Positions 53,785-63,493 are shown, counted from the stretch's first letter. The stretch is DNA of 64,000 nucleotides from Ignavibacteriota bacterium (GCA_016713565.1 JADJOX010000007.1:1168501-1232500); one strand, 5' to 3'. Numbers and translations are program-made. Notes: a model not told the origin generated them from the sequence alone.

Positions 53785-55695
53785 ATGGGGAATAAAATTG
53801 AAAAAACCATTAATGATCCTAATGTGTTTTACCCAAGTGATTCAATCGTAGAAAATGCAAATGTAAAAGAATATGAAAAAACTTATAAACGATCAATAAA
53901 AGACCGTGAAGGATTTTGGGCTGAACAAGCCGAAACTTTAGATTGGTATAAAAAATGGGATAAAGTTCTTGATGATAAAAACAAACCGTTTTACAAATGG
54001 TTCGTTGGCGGTAAAACAAATATAATCCAAAATGCAATTGACAGACACTTAAAGACCTGGCGTAAAAATAAAATAGCAATCGTTTGGGAAGGAGAACCCG
54101 GCGATGTTAGAGTTTTCTCATATCATGCACTAAACAGAGAAGTTACAAAATTTGCAAACATATTGAAAAGTATGGGAGCCCAAAAAGGCGAGATTGTAAC
54201 AATCTATATGCCGCAAATTCCTGAACTCGTTTTTGCAATGCTGGCTTGCGCAAAAATTGGTGCCGCCCATAGTGTTGTATACGGCGGATTTAGTGTTGAA
54301 GCTTTGGCTGAAAGAATCGCTGACGCTCAAAGCAGAATTTTGGTAACTGCCGACGGAGGCTGGAGAAGAGGCAAAGTAAATGATCTTAAAGGAATTGTTA
54401 ACGAAGCAATCGGCAGATCTCCCACTATTGAAGCTTGTATTACGGTAAAAAGAACAGGCCACGAAGTTTATATGGAAAGTGACCGAGATTTCTGGTATCA
54501 TGATCTCGCTTCTCTTCCAATTTCAAATAATAAATGTGAAACGGAAGTAATGGATGCGGAAGATATGCTTTTCATTTTGTATACTTCTGGAACAACCGGA
54601 AAGCCAAAAGGTTTGGTCCATACTCACGGCGGATATTCAGTTTACACATCCACAACGCACAAAATGGTTTTTGATATTAAGGAAGAAGACAGATGGTGGT
54701 GTGCCGCAGATCCGGGCTGGATTACCGGTCACAGTTATATTGTCTACGGTCCGCTTATAAACGGATCAACGATAATGATGTATGAAGGCGCGCCAAATCA
54801 TCCATATCCTAATAGATGGTGGCAAATGATTGAGAAATACGGTGTAACAATACTTTATACATCGCCGACCGCAATTAGAGGTTTAATGAGATTTGGAAAT
54901 CAATGGTCAAAACGACATGATATAAGCTCATTAAGATTATTGGGTTCAGTTGGAGAACCAATAAATCCCGAAGCATGGAAATGGTATTATACAAATATTG
55001 GAAATGAAAAATGTCCTATTATGGATACATGGTGGCAAACTGAAACAGGCGGATTTATGATCACGCCGCTTCCAATCACTCCGTTAAAACCCGGTTCAGC
55101 TACAAAACCATTTTTCGGAATTGAAATTGCGGTAGTTGATGAAAAAGGTAAGTCAGTAAAGGCAGGTGAAGAAGGAAAACTTGTTATTAAAAGTCCTTGG
55201 CCCGGAATGGCTAGAACAATTCTTGGCGATTCGGATAGATTTAAAGATACATACTGGAAAGATTACGAACAGCAAGGATGGTACAAAGCCGGTGATTCGG
55301 CGAGAATTGACGAAGATGGATATGTCTGGATAATTGGCAGGATTGACGACGTAATTAAAGTAAGCGGTTATCGTTTGGGAACCGCGGAAATTGAAAGCGC
55401 GTTGGTAAGCCATTCAAAAGTTGCGGAAGCCGCCGCAATTGCACTTCCTCACGAATTAAAAGGAAACGCAATTCATGCTTATGTAATTTTAAAAGCCGGA
55501 TTCAAAGGCGATGCCGAACTTGAAAGAAATTTAAAAGATCACGTCGGACATGAAATGGGTCCAATTGCAAAACCGGATTCCGTTACATTTGTAGATTCAC
55601 TTCCGAAAACAAGAAGCGGAAAAATAATGCGAAGAGTTTTGAAAGCGCGCGCTCAAGGTTTGCCGGAAGGTGATTTAACAACAATCGAAGAATAA
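53785..55695 (+). CDS. acsA: Acetyl-CoA synthetase
   Basis: 636 aa from the ATG at 53785; the frame also opens at a TTG six bases earlier, but AGGAG at 53773-53777 is correctly spaced for the ATG. AMP-forming signatures: LYTSGTTGKPKGLVHTH (A3), WWQTETGG (A5), GRIDDVIKVSGYR, and the C-terminal acetylation-site lysine in PKTRSGKIMRR. It turns acetate, ATP and CoA into acetyl-CoA. With the ActP-like symporter 3 kb upstream and the CBS/DUF294-exonuclease pair between them, it forms an acetate-use module. Confidence 0.97.
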   Translation: MGNKIEKTINDPNVFYPSDSIVENANVKEYEKTYKRSIKDREGFWAEQAETLDWYKKWDKVLDDKNKPFYKWFVGGKTNIIQNAIDRHLKTWRKNKIAIVWEGEPGDVRVFSYHALNREVTKFANILKSMGAQKGEIVTIYMPQIPELVFAMLACAKIGAAHSVVYGGFSVEALAERIADAQSRILVTADGGWRRGKVNDLKGIVNEAIGRSPTIEACITVKRTGHEVYMESDRDFWYHDLASLPISNNKCETEVMDAEDMLFILYTSGTTGKPKGLVHTHGGYSVYTSTTHKMVFDIKEEDRWWCAADPGWITGHSYIVYGPLINGSTIMMYEGAPNHPYPNRWWQMIEKYGVTILYTSPTAIRGLMRFGNQWSKRHDISSLRLLGSVGEPINPEAWKWYYTNIGNEKCPIMDTWWQTETGGFMITPLPITPLKPGSATKPFFGIEIAVVDEKGKSVKAGEEGKLVIKSPWPGMARTILGDSDRFKDTYWKDYEQQGWYKAGDSARIDEDGYVWIIGRIDDVIKVSGYRLGTAEIESALVSHSKVAEAAAIALPHELKGNAIHAYVILKAGFKGDAELERNLKDHVGHEMGPIAKPDSVTFVDSLPKTRSGKIMRRVLKARAQGLPEGDLTTIEE

Positions 55696-55715
55696 ATCAT
55701 TCCTTAAATTTATTG

Positions 55716-55741
55716 AACTTTCCCGCTTTTGCGGGAGAGTT
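55716..55741 (+). terminator. Hairpin after acsA
   Basis: AACTTTCCCGC (55716-55726) pairs with GCGGGAGAGTT (55731-55741), 11 bp with one T-G pair and a TTTT loop. The T-tract is weak. Confidence 0.6.
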
Positions 55742-55846
55742 TCAATATTCCCGCATATGAATATTTATATTTATTTTCTATTTTAATCACTATTTTAAAT
55801 ACTTATTCACAATCTAAATTCCAATATATTTTTATAAAGGTACATT

Positions 55847-57244
55847 ATGTATTACAGATCCGAATTATATTTTAAGATTTTTGCCGCTGTTTCAATATTA
55901 TTCGTCACATCATGCAAAACAATTGAAAATTTTGAAAATAAAGATTTGGTAAACCCTAATTTCCATTATAAAAAATATACCCCAAATGAAAATGATATTG
56001 AGATATCTCGCACTGAATATTACGAAAAATTATATGGATTTTGGCTTGGGCAATCAATTGCAAATTGGACGGGTTTAATTACCGAAATGGATAAAATCGG
56101 GAATATTGGTGAAATTAAAACGGGACCATTTTATACAAGAGATAATTGGGGTAAACCTGATTTGCCGAATATTTGGAATGATGATATGGATACCAATTCA
56201 TCAAAAATAATTGATTTTGTTTTTAGAGACGAAAATGAAATTTGGGGCTCCGATGATGATACGGATATAGAGTATATGTATCAATATTTACTTTTTATAA
56301 ATGAAACCGGAATGTTAACAGGTGAGCAAATAAAAGAAGGCTGGCTAAAACACATTAAATCGGAAGAAGAAAATTTTCTTTGGGTTTCAAACCAAAAAGC
56401 ATATGATCTAATGAAAGATGGATTTATTCCACCGCAAACCGGCGATCCGTTATATAATTCCGATTACGATATGATAGACGCACAGCTTACGACAGAAATT
56501 TTCGGTTTGTTTGCGCCTTCAAACCCGGAAATTGCCTTAAAAATAGCTAACCTTCCCATTCAAACTACAGCAAGGAAAAATGCTGAGTGGATATCCGAAT
56601 TTTATGTAATAATGCATTCTCTTTCCATTTTATATGATAAGAATAAATCACCAAAAGAAAATATACTATGGATGGCTGATATTGCACGAAAACGCCTGCC
56701 GGAAAATTCGTATTCTGCAAAAATGTACGATTATGTTAAAAGCAGATATATGGAAAATATTCCATGGGAACAGGTAAGAGATGAAGTATATCAGCGGTAT
56801 CAAGTTGATCAAATGGACGGCTATGATATTACGTCAAGAAATATGACATGCAACGGTTGTTTCGCCGCGGGTATAAATTTTGCCTCAAGTATTATAAGTC
56901 TTCTTTATGGAGAAGGCGATTATAAGGAAACTATAAAAATTGGAGTTCTTGCTGGCTGGGACGCTGATAATCCGACTTCAACTTGGGGCGGACTTTTAGG
57001 ATTTATTAATGGAAAAAATGAAATAGAAAGAATTTTCAGCCGTAAATTTTCCGATAAATATAATATTCACAGAACCAGACAAAACTTTCCTAATAATGGA
57101 ATTGATAACTTTAATAATATGGCAAAAATTGGAATTTTTATTGTTGACCGAGTAATCCAAGATCTAATGAACGGCGGAATTGATTTAGAACATAATGTAT
57201 GGTATATACCGCAAAACGGTATAAATGTAAATTCCGCTGAATAA
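55847..57244 (+). CDS. ADP-ribosylglycohydrolase-family lipoprotein
   Basis: 465 aa. Lipoprotein signal with lipobox VTSC (Cys23), so an extracytoplasmic, membrane-tethered protein. PF03747-like features: GFWLGQSIANWTG (~64-76), metal-ligand motif SDDDTDIEYM (135-144), and near the end AGWDADNPTSTWGGLLGF (~369-386), the counterpart of the second ligand motif in DraG/ARH enzymes. Cytosolic members remove ADP-ribose from proteins. What a secreted form acts on is unknown and it may be a different glycosidase. The next gene encodes another large lipoprotein. Confidence 0.78.
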   Translation: MYYRSELYFKIFAAVSILFVTSCKTIENFENKDLVNPNFHYKKYTPNENDIEISRTEYYEKLYGFWLGQSIANWTGLITEMDKIGNIGEIKTGPFYTRDNWGKPDLPNIWNDDMDTNSSKIIDFVFRDENEIWGSDDDTDIEYMYQYLLFINETGMLTGEQIKEGWLKHIKSEEENFLWVSNQKAYDLMKDGFIPPQTGDPLYNSDYDMIDAQLTTEIFGLFAPSNPEIALKIANLPIQTTARKNAEWISEFYVIMHSLSILYDKNKSPKENILWMADIARKRLPENSYSAKMYDYVKSRYMENIPWEQVRDEVYQRYQVDQMDGYDITSRNMTCNGCFAAGINFASSIISLLYGEGDYKETIKIGVLAGWDADNPTSTWGGLLGFINGKNEIERIFSRKFSDKYNIHRTRQNFPNNGIDNFNNMAKIGIFIVDRVIQDLMNGGIDLEHNVWYIPQNGINVNSAE

Positions 57245-57335
57245 TGTTATTTTAATGTATAAAAAATTACCCTAAAATCAGTTTAAACCAGTATTATTTA
57301 TCAAGTGTCAAAGTATTAAATTATGCGGGTAATAT

Positions 57336-59117
57336 ATGTCTATTAAAATCATTTTAAAAGTTTTTGTTTTATTCATTTTAGTTTTGATTTTAGTAAAATG
57401 TGAAAATAACGAAACTCCAACCGAAACAAACGATTCAGAAATAACTAACAGCTCTGACAGCGGAAACAGCGTTGTGGAAATAATAAGCGAAAATAAAATA
57501 TCACACGAAGATCCATCGGATTATATTTGGGATGCCGCCTCGGTAAAAAAAATTACCTTAAACGGAAATTCAATTACCAGTGAAACTTCAACCGGAATTT
57601 CAATAAATGGAAGTGTTCTAACTATTTCTGCTTTGGGAAATTATGAATTAAGCGGAACATTAAGCAACGGTCAAATTATTATAGATATTGCCGATAGCGA
57701 TTTAACGGGAATTGAAAAAACTTCCTCAGCAAACTCGGATGAAATTGTAAGATTGATTCTTAATAATGCTAATATAACAAATTCAACGAGTTCGCCGATT
57801 TATATTGCGAATTCTTCCAAAACCGTAATTGTTCTTTCGGATAATTCTACTAATACTTTGACGGACGGTACAAATTATACTTATATTAACGCGGAAACCG
57901 AAGAACCCAATTCAACAATTTTCAGTAATGATGATTTAACATTTTACGGAAACGGAACTTTAACAGTTAATGCAAATTTTAACGACGCTATTGCAAGTGA
58001 AGACGGATTAATTATTAAAAGCGGAAATATAAATATTACTTCCGTCGATGATGCAATAAGAGGAAAGGATTATTTAATTATTAAAGATGGAACGGTTAAA
58101 ATTACTTCCAACGGAGAAGGATTAAAATCAGATAATACCGAAGACGCAACACGCGGTTATATTTCAATAGAAGGCGGTTCGATTAATATTACTTCATTCG
58201 GTGATGGAATTTCGGCAGCAACAGATGTATTGATTTCTGATGGCACACTAAATATAAAGACAACCGGAACCAACACAACCGAAACTTCTTCAAAAGCCGT
58301 TAAAGGTTTGGTAAGCGTAGTTATTGATAATGGAGACTTAACTATTAATTCAGCCGACGATGCTGTTCACTCAAATGGTTCGGTAACAATTAATAATGGT
58401 ACTTTTTCTATTGCCTCAAAAGATGACGGAATTCACGCGGACAATACGGTAATAATTAATGACGGCACTATCTATATTTTAAGTTCGGTCGAAGGTGTTG
58501 AAGGTCATTATATTTATGTAAATGGTGGCAATATAACTGTAGTTTCAACTGACGATAGTTTTAATTCTTCTGCAGGTTCGAGAACTGAAACTGACGACAA
58601 TAGTTGTATTTATATTCATGGAGGTTACATAGTTTTGATTCCAAGTAACGGAGATGGATTAGACAGTAACGGAGATATGCAAATGACCGCCGGTACCGTA
58701 ATTATTCACGGTCCTTCAAGTCAGCCTGAAGTTATGATTGATTATAACGGTACTTTTATTATTTCCGGTGGATTTTTAACGTCGTCGGGAAGTAATTCAA
58801 ATATGACACAGGCGCCAAGTTCAAGTTCTACGCAGTATTGCGTAAAAATTATGTTTAATTCTTCAATTTCCGCCTCAACCATAATTCATGTTCAAGACAG
58901 CGACGGAAACAATGTTCTTACTTTTCAGCCTACTAAAAAATTTCAGTCGGTTGTATTTTCTTCATCAGATTTGCAGAAGGGAAAAACTTACTCAATTTAT
59001 AAAGGCGGAAGTTCTACAGGTTCTTCTTCTAACGGATTATATCAATCCGGGACTTATTCCGGCGGAACACTTTATAAAAGTTTTTCTGTTTCAAATACTA
59101 TAACCAACGTTAATTAA
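57336..59117 (+). CDS. Cthe_2159-like carbohydrate-binding lipoprotein (beta-helix)
   Basis: 593 aa with a lipoprotein signal (VKC, Cys22). Residues ~120-470 are a right-handed beta-helix of repeating turns such as SGNINITSVDDAIRGKD, NGEGLKSDN, FGDGISA and DDGIHADNT: a G-x-I-x-I pair then a D-D-G-I/A turn, about 22-30 residues each. This is the DUF4353 / Cthe_2159 fold, whose Clostridium thermocellum member binds cellulose and pectin. The C-terminal ~100 residues are Ser-rich. A surface carbohydrate-binding role is inferred. Confidence 0.82.
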   Translation: MSIKIILKVFVLFILVLILVKCENNETPTETNDSEITNSSDSGNSVVEIISENKISHEDPSDYIWDAASVKKITLNGNSITSETSTGISINGSVLTISALGNYELSGTLSNGQIIIDIADSDLTGIEKTSSANSDEIVRLILNNANITNSTSSPIYIANSSKTVIVLSDNSTNTLTDGTNYTYINAETEEPNSTIFSNDDLTFYGNGTLTVNANFNDAIASEDGLIIKSGNINITSVDDAIRGKDYLIIKDGTVKITSNGEGLKSDNTEDATRGYISIEGGSINITSFGDGISAATDVLISDGTLNIKTTGTNTTETSSKAVKGLVSVVIDNGDLTINSADDAVHSNGSVTINNGTFSIASKDDGIHADNTVIINDGTIYILSSVEGVEGHYIYVNGGNITVVSTDDSFNSSAGSRTETDDNSCIYIHGGYIVLIPSNGDGLDSNGDMQMTAGTVIIHGPSSQPEVMIDYNGTFIISGGFLTSSGSNSNMTQAPSSSSTQYCVKIMFNSSISASTIIHVQDSDGNNVLTFQPTKKFQSVVFSSSDLQKGKTYSIYKGGSSTGSSSNGLYQSGTYSGGTLYKSFSVSNTITNVN

Positions 59118-59138
59118 ATAAATTGATTTTATTTCCAT

Positions 59139-59178
59139 ACTTCCGGTGAAGGTTTTAAGATGGACATCGGAAGTTTTT
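59139..59178 (+). terminator. Rho-independent terminator
   Basis: ACTTCCGGTG (59139-59148) pairs with CATCGGAAGT (59165-59174) with one G-U pair, then TTTT. It closes the two-lipoprotein region. Confidence 0.75.
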
Positions 59179-59206
59179 CTATGCCTTCATTTCATTTTAA
59201 AATTAT

Positions 59207-59833
59207 TTAATCCTTATCCAAGCCTAAATATTCTTTGATTTTTTTTATATCGGTTGTATCATCTTTGCTGAAAAAGTCTAATATTTTATCAATCGGAATG
59301 CCTGAATTCTGTTCGCCGAATTTAGAAAGCGGAGTTGGGTATTTGTTTTTATAATATTCAATCAAAGATTTCTTCAATCCTTTTATAGCCTTTACAGTAT
59401 CTGATTCTACAATAGGATTTTTTCTGATCATTTCTTTTAGTAAAGATTTGAATGTGTATAAATCGGGATAATTAACAATAATTGAGTCAATAATATTTGT
59501 ATATCTTTTAACCGTGTCATTATGAGCAAAAACTGTCGAATCGATAATTACAACGGCATTTTCATCTTCAAATTTTTCTTCTATCAGAATTGGATTTGGG
59601 TTCTTTAAAATATTTGTATTATTTCCGAAACTATTTTTTACTTTTGTCAGGTTTACATCTTCTTTATTTTCTTTCTTCACATATTTTTTAAATTCAAGGT
59701 ATATACTTTTTGACCTTGATTCTTCATTTTCATCAATAATTAAAAAATTAAAAATTATTATAATTGTTATATGGATTAACAGCGCAATTATAAGAGATAA
59801 CCTGAACGGTGATTTTTTTAACTTTAAATTCAA
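59207..59833 (-). CDS. Single-anchor envelope protein with TonB-like N-terminus, unknown
   Basis: 208 aa from a TTG at 59833. One N-terminal membrane helix (LSLIIALLIHITIIIIFNFL, ~13-32) preceded by basic residues resembles the TonB/GltJ anchor. A charged linker (Glu, Lys, Asn) follows and then a helical C-terminal part without a recognisable TonB C-terminal domain. It could be a shortened TonB-like protein or a periplasmic scaffold. The function is unknown. It is isolated, convergent with the carbohydrate-binding lipoprotein gene. Confidence 0.5.
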   Translation of the reverse strand: MNLKLKKSPFRLSLIIALLIHITIIIIFNFLIIDENEESRSKSIYLEFKKYVKKENKEDVNLTKVKNSFGNNTNILKNPNPILIEEKFEDENAVVIIDSTVFAHNDTVKRYTNIIDSIIVNYPDLYTFKSLLKEMIRKNPIVESDTVKAIKGLKKSLIEYYKNKYPTPLSKFGEQNSGIPIDKILDFFSKDDTTDIKKIKEYLGLDKD

Positions 59834-60079
59834 CTTTCTTTCATTTTGTGAAAATATTTATAAATGATTTTGTACTAATTGTTCCAGATAAAAGATACCG
59901 ATCTAATTTCATTTTATTTTCAAAGTAAATATAAACCAATGTAATTGAACAAACTGTTTCAAGTACATAAAATTTACCAATTCTAATTTCAGTTTAATCG
60001 TAAAATTGTTCTTAATATTAAAGAACCGCTTAAAATTATTTTTTATTTTTAAATAATTAAAAATTTCTCTGAGTAACAA

Positions 60080-60652
60080 ATGCAGTTAGAATATCTGGAA
60101 AACCAAATTTTCAAAAATATTGATTATTCAAAAGTTAAATTCAAAAAAGGCGAGTACGAAAACTGTTCATTTCAAAATTGTAATTTTTCAAAATCAGATA
60201 TAAGTCACACAAGTTTTATTAATTGTAAATTTAAAAATTGTGACCTCAGTTCTGTAAAAAACATAGATACATCGTTTAAAAGAGTAGAATTTATCGGTTG
60301 TAAATTATTGGGTTTTCACTTTGATAATTGCAATGAATTTTTGCTGTCCTTCAGTTTCGATGATTGTCAGCTGAATTTATCAACGTTTTACAAAATGAAA
60401 CTTCATAAGACTACTTTTATAAAATGTATAATTCACGAAGCGGATTTTTCAGAAGCGGATTTAACAAACTCTGTATTTGATAACTGCGATTTTAAAGATT
60501 CCGTTTTTGATCACACGATTTTGGAAAAATCAGATTTTAGAACATCTTATAATTTTATAATTGATCCCGATTCCAACAGAATTGAAAAAGCAAAATTTTC
60601 ATCGGATAATGTTTTGGGATTATTAACAAAATACAATATTGAAATTGAATAA
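60080..60652 (+). CDS. Pentapeptide-repeat protein
   Basis: 190 aa, cytoplasmic. Tandem five-residue repeats with Phe at the centre, such as CSFQNCNFSKSDISHTSF, CKFKNCDLSS and CDFKDSVFDHTILEKSDF, fold into a right-handed quadrilateral beta-helix. Family members include Qnr/MfpA gyrase-protecting proteins, but resemblance in repeat alone does not show that role. It lies 24 bp before the GH13 gene and may start its operon. Confidence 0.82.
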   Translation: MQLEYLENQIFKNIDYSKVKFKKGEYENCSFQNCNFSKSDISHTSFINCKFKNCDLSSVKNIDTSFKRVEFIGCKLLGFHFDNCNEFLLSFSFDDCQLNLSTFYKMKLHKTTFIKCIIHEADFSEADLTNSVFDNCDFKDSVFDHTILEKSDFRTSYNFIIDPDSNRIEKAKFSSDNVLGLLTKYNIEIE

Positions 60653-60676
60653 CCACTAATTAAAGATTATAAATCC

Positions 60677-62008
60677 ATGTCGCCGAAAATTAAAAAATGT
60701 TACATACCGAAACCTTACGTAGAACTTAAACATCCCGAATGGAGCAAGAACGCCGTAATTTATGAAGTAAACATCAGGCAGTATACAAAAGAAGGTACCT
60801 TTAAGGCTTTTGAAAAACATTTACCGAGATTAAAAAGGTTAGGCGTTGATATACTTTGGTTAATGCCGGTAAATCCAATAGGTGAAGTTAACAGAAAAGG
60901 AACTTTGGGAAGTTATTATTCCGTAAAGGATTATTACAGTATCAATCCCGAGTTTGGAAACCTAAACGATTTTAAAAAACTTGTTAGCAAAATTCATAAA
61001 ATGGGAATGTATGTAATTATTGATTGGGTCGCTAATCATTCAGCTTGGGATAATAAATTGGCTGTTGAACATCCCGATTGGTACACAAAAAATAAATTAG
61101 GAAAATTTCAGCCGACGCCTTGGTTTGATTGGGATGATATTATTGATTTTAATTATGATAAGCCCGAACTTAGAAAATATATGACTGAAGCGCTAATTTA
61201 TTGGGTAAACGAAACTAATATAGACGGCTACAGATGCGATGTGGCGGGATTTCTTCCAAATGAATTTTGGGAAAATGTGAGATATGAATTGGAAAAAATA
61301 AAACCCGTTTTTATGCTGGCAGAATGGGAATCGCGCGATTTGCACAAAAAAGCTTTCGATATGACTTACTCGTGGAGTTTATACGATAGGATGAAAGATT
61401 CTTTTACAAATAAGACAGGAGCCGATGGAATAGTTGAATATTTAGCTCACGATGTTAATACATTTCCAAATGACGGATACAGAATGACGTTTGTAGAAAA
61501 TCACGATAAGAATTCATGGTTCGGTAATCAATTTTTAAATTTTGGAAAAGGTCTTAATGCCGCAATTGTACTTACGTGTACTGTAAAAGGTATGCCTTTA
61601 ATTTACAGCGGACAGGAAGCCGGACTTTCTAAATCACTTAAATTTTTTGATAAAGATCTCATTGATTGGAAAGAACACGAAATTGGAAAATTGTACAAAA
61701 AATTATTTGAATTGAAACATAAAAATAGAGCATTGTGGAATGGTAAGTACGGCGGGGAAATGGTTAGAATATTTAATGATAAATCCGATAAAGTAATTTC
61801 ATTTTATAGAGAAATGAATAATGATAAAATTATATCTATTATTAATTTTAGCAATAAGCCGGTCAAAGTAAAAATTCAATCGGATAATATTGAAGGAAAA
61901 TATTCGGAATTATTTTCGGATAAAGAGTATATTTTAACTGAGGCAAATTGTTTTAGTTTATCCGCATGGGATTATTTATTATTCACAAAAAGTGAAAGAA
62001 AAAACTAA
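60677..62008 (+). CDS. GH13 alpha-amylase-family glycosidase, cytoplasmic
   Basis: 443 aa, no signal peptide. Catalytic triad: Asp188 (GYRCDVAGF), Glu216 (LAEWESRD) and Asp277 (ENHDKNSWF), with region I VIIDWVANHSAWD. The barrel is followed by a short C-terminal domain. It probably acts on maltodextrin or a related alpha-glucan. Its stop codon overlaps the start of the following GH114-like gene (TAATG), so translation is coupled. It differs from the GH13 enzyme at 11934-13406 in length and motif context, so the two are not recent copies. Confidence 0.88.
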   Translation: MSPKIKKCYIPKPYVELKHPEWSKNAVIYEVNIRQYTKEGTFKAFEKHLPRLKRLGVDILWLMPVNPIGEVNRKGTLGSYYSVKDYYSINPEFGNLNDFKKLVSKIHKMGMYVIIDWVANHSAWDNKLAVEHPDWYTKNKLGKFQPTPWFDWDDIIDFNYDKPELRKYMTEALIYWVNETNIDGYRCDVAGFLPNEFWENVRYELEKIKPVFMLAEWESRDLHKKAFDMTYSWSLYDRMKDSFTNKTGADGIVEYLAHDVNTFPNDGYRMTFVENHDKNSWFGNQFLNFGKGLNAAIVLTCTVKGMPLIYSGQEAGLSKSLKFFDKDLIDWKEHEIGKLYKKLFELKHKNRALWNGKYGGEMVRIFNDKSDKVISFYREMNNDKIISIINFSNKPVKVKIQSDNIEGKYSELFSDKEYILTEANCFSLSAWDYLLFTKSERKN

Positions 62009-62996
62009 TGAAAGTAATGCTTTCAATTATTTTAATAATTTCATTTAACTTGTTATTTATTATAAGCTGCAAAGAAGATGAAAATTTAACTCCGGGAAAT
62101 ATAAATTATCGTCAGGAAATGAGAAATTTTGTTACGGAAATTAGTAAATATGCAAAAGTAAAAATTCGGAATTTAATATTATTCCGCAAAACGGGCAGGA
62201 ACTTGTAACAACGACCGGAGAACCCGAAGACGAACCAATATTAGAATACCTTGATGTAATTGATGCTGCGGGCAGAGAAGATCTTTATTACGGATACGTT
62301 GAAGACAATTTTGAAACTCCCGAAGATGATAAAAATTATTTAATCGATTTATGTAATATTTTTGAAGAAAATAATGTTGAAATACTTGCGATTGATTATT
62401 GTTCAACACATTCTAAAATGGATAATTCATATAAACTAAATGAGCAAAACGGATTCATTTCATTTGCCGCCGATAACCGTGAATTAAATAATATTCCGGC
62501 TTATCCGGAAAAACCTTACAACGAAAATTCCAATGACATAACAAAAATTTCTCAAGCAAAAAATTTTCTTTATTTAATCAACACAGAAAATTATTCTGCC
62601 AAGCAAGATTTTATATCAGCGGTTAATGAAACAAATTACGATTTATTGTTAATGGATTTATTTCACAATGAAATTTCTTTTACCGCTGATGAAATAAATC
62701 GGTTAAAAATTAAACAGAATGGCGGAAAGCGTTTAGTAATTTGCTATATGAGCATTGGAGAAGCTGAAGATTATAGATTTTATTGGCAATCAAACTGGAA
62801 TTCAAATAAACCGGAATGGCTTGATAAAGAAAATCCATCTTGGAAAGGAAACTACAAAGTAAAATATTGGAACTCCGATTGGAAAAATATTATTTACGGA
62901 AAACAAAATTCATATTTGGATTTAATTTTAAGCGCTGAATTTGACGGAGTTTACCTAGATATTATTGATGCTTATGAATATTATGAGGAATTATAG
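62008..62996 (+). pseudogene. GH114-like (TM1410) lipoprotein glycosidase, broken by a frameshift
   Basis: The ATG at 62008 gives a lipoprotein signal (lipobox IISC, Cys21) and MRNFVTEISKYAK, then goes out of frame and stops at 62208. The rest of the protein resumes in another frame: NIIPQNGQELVTTTGEP, LEYLDVIDAAGREDLYYGY, and, after Met 62418, LLLMDLFHN, KRLVICYMSIGEAEDYR and FDGVYLDIIDAYEYYEEL to 62996. This is the GH114/PF03537 pattern, a secreted TIM-barrel hydrolase of galactosaminoglycan-type polymers. One base added to the A5 run at 62160-62164 restores a single frame. Confidence 0.82.
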
Positions 62997-62998
62997 AA

Positions 62999-63493
62999 AT
63001 GAGTGACAAATATAAAATTCCAAATCAAACCAGAATTGGACACATACATTTAAAAGTTTCGGATATCGACAGATCTTTAAAATTTTACATAGATATTTTA
63101 GGATTTGAATTAGTTACAATGTACGGAAACCAAGCAGCTTTTATTTCCGCGGGCGGTTATCATCATCATATTGGCTTAAATACCTGGGAAAGTAAAAATT
63201 CTCCGCCTGCATCAAAGTTTGGAGTAGGTTTATATCACGCTGCTATTCTTTATCCTACAAGAAAAGATTTAGCGGAAATTTTCAGCAGACTTATCGAAGT
63301 AAAATATCCCATTAGCGGAGCCGCGGATCACGGAGTTTCGGAAGCAATTTATTTGGATGATCCTGATGGAAATGGAATTGAATTATATTGGGATAAACCA
63401 AAGGAATTGTGGCCTAAAAATTCCGATGGTTCAATTGAAATGTATACTAAACATCTTGATCTGCAAAATTTAATAGATGAATTGAAACAATGA
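62999..63493 (+). CDS. VOC-superfamily dioxygenase/glyoxalase-like protein
   Basis: 164 aa. Two betaalphabetabetabeta modules: GHIHLKVSDIDRSLKFYIDILGF (in two parts around residue 13-35, first metal His in HIHLKV), GLYHAAILYPTRKDLAEIF (second His) and DPDGNGIELYW (metal Glu). Catechol-2,3-dioxygenase (CatE-like) relatives have this arrangement, but glyoxalase-type isomerases share it, so the reaction is open. It begins 2 bp after the GH114-like gene and its stop overlaps the ATG of the following transporter gene, so it is part of a coupled run. Confidence 0.8.
   Translation: MSDKYKIPNQTRIGHIHLKVSDIDRSLKFYIDILGFELVTMYGNQAAFISAGGYHHHIGLNTWESKNSPPASKFGVGLYHAAILYPTRKDLAEIFSRLIEVKYPISGAADHGVSEAIYLDDPDGNGIELYWDKPKELWPKNSDGSIEMYTKHLDLQNLIDELKQ

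Noticed and set aside
57900..58700. Degenerate repeated DNA in the beta-helix lipoprotein as a repeat array or CRISPR
   Set aside because: The repeats are protein-level turns with variable DNA and length, in frame throughout the gene; no conserved DNA repeat or spacers.
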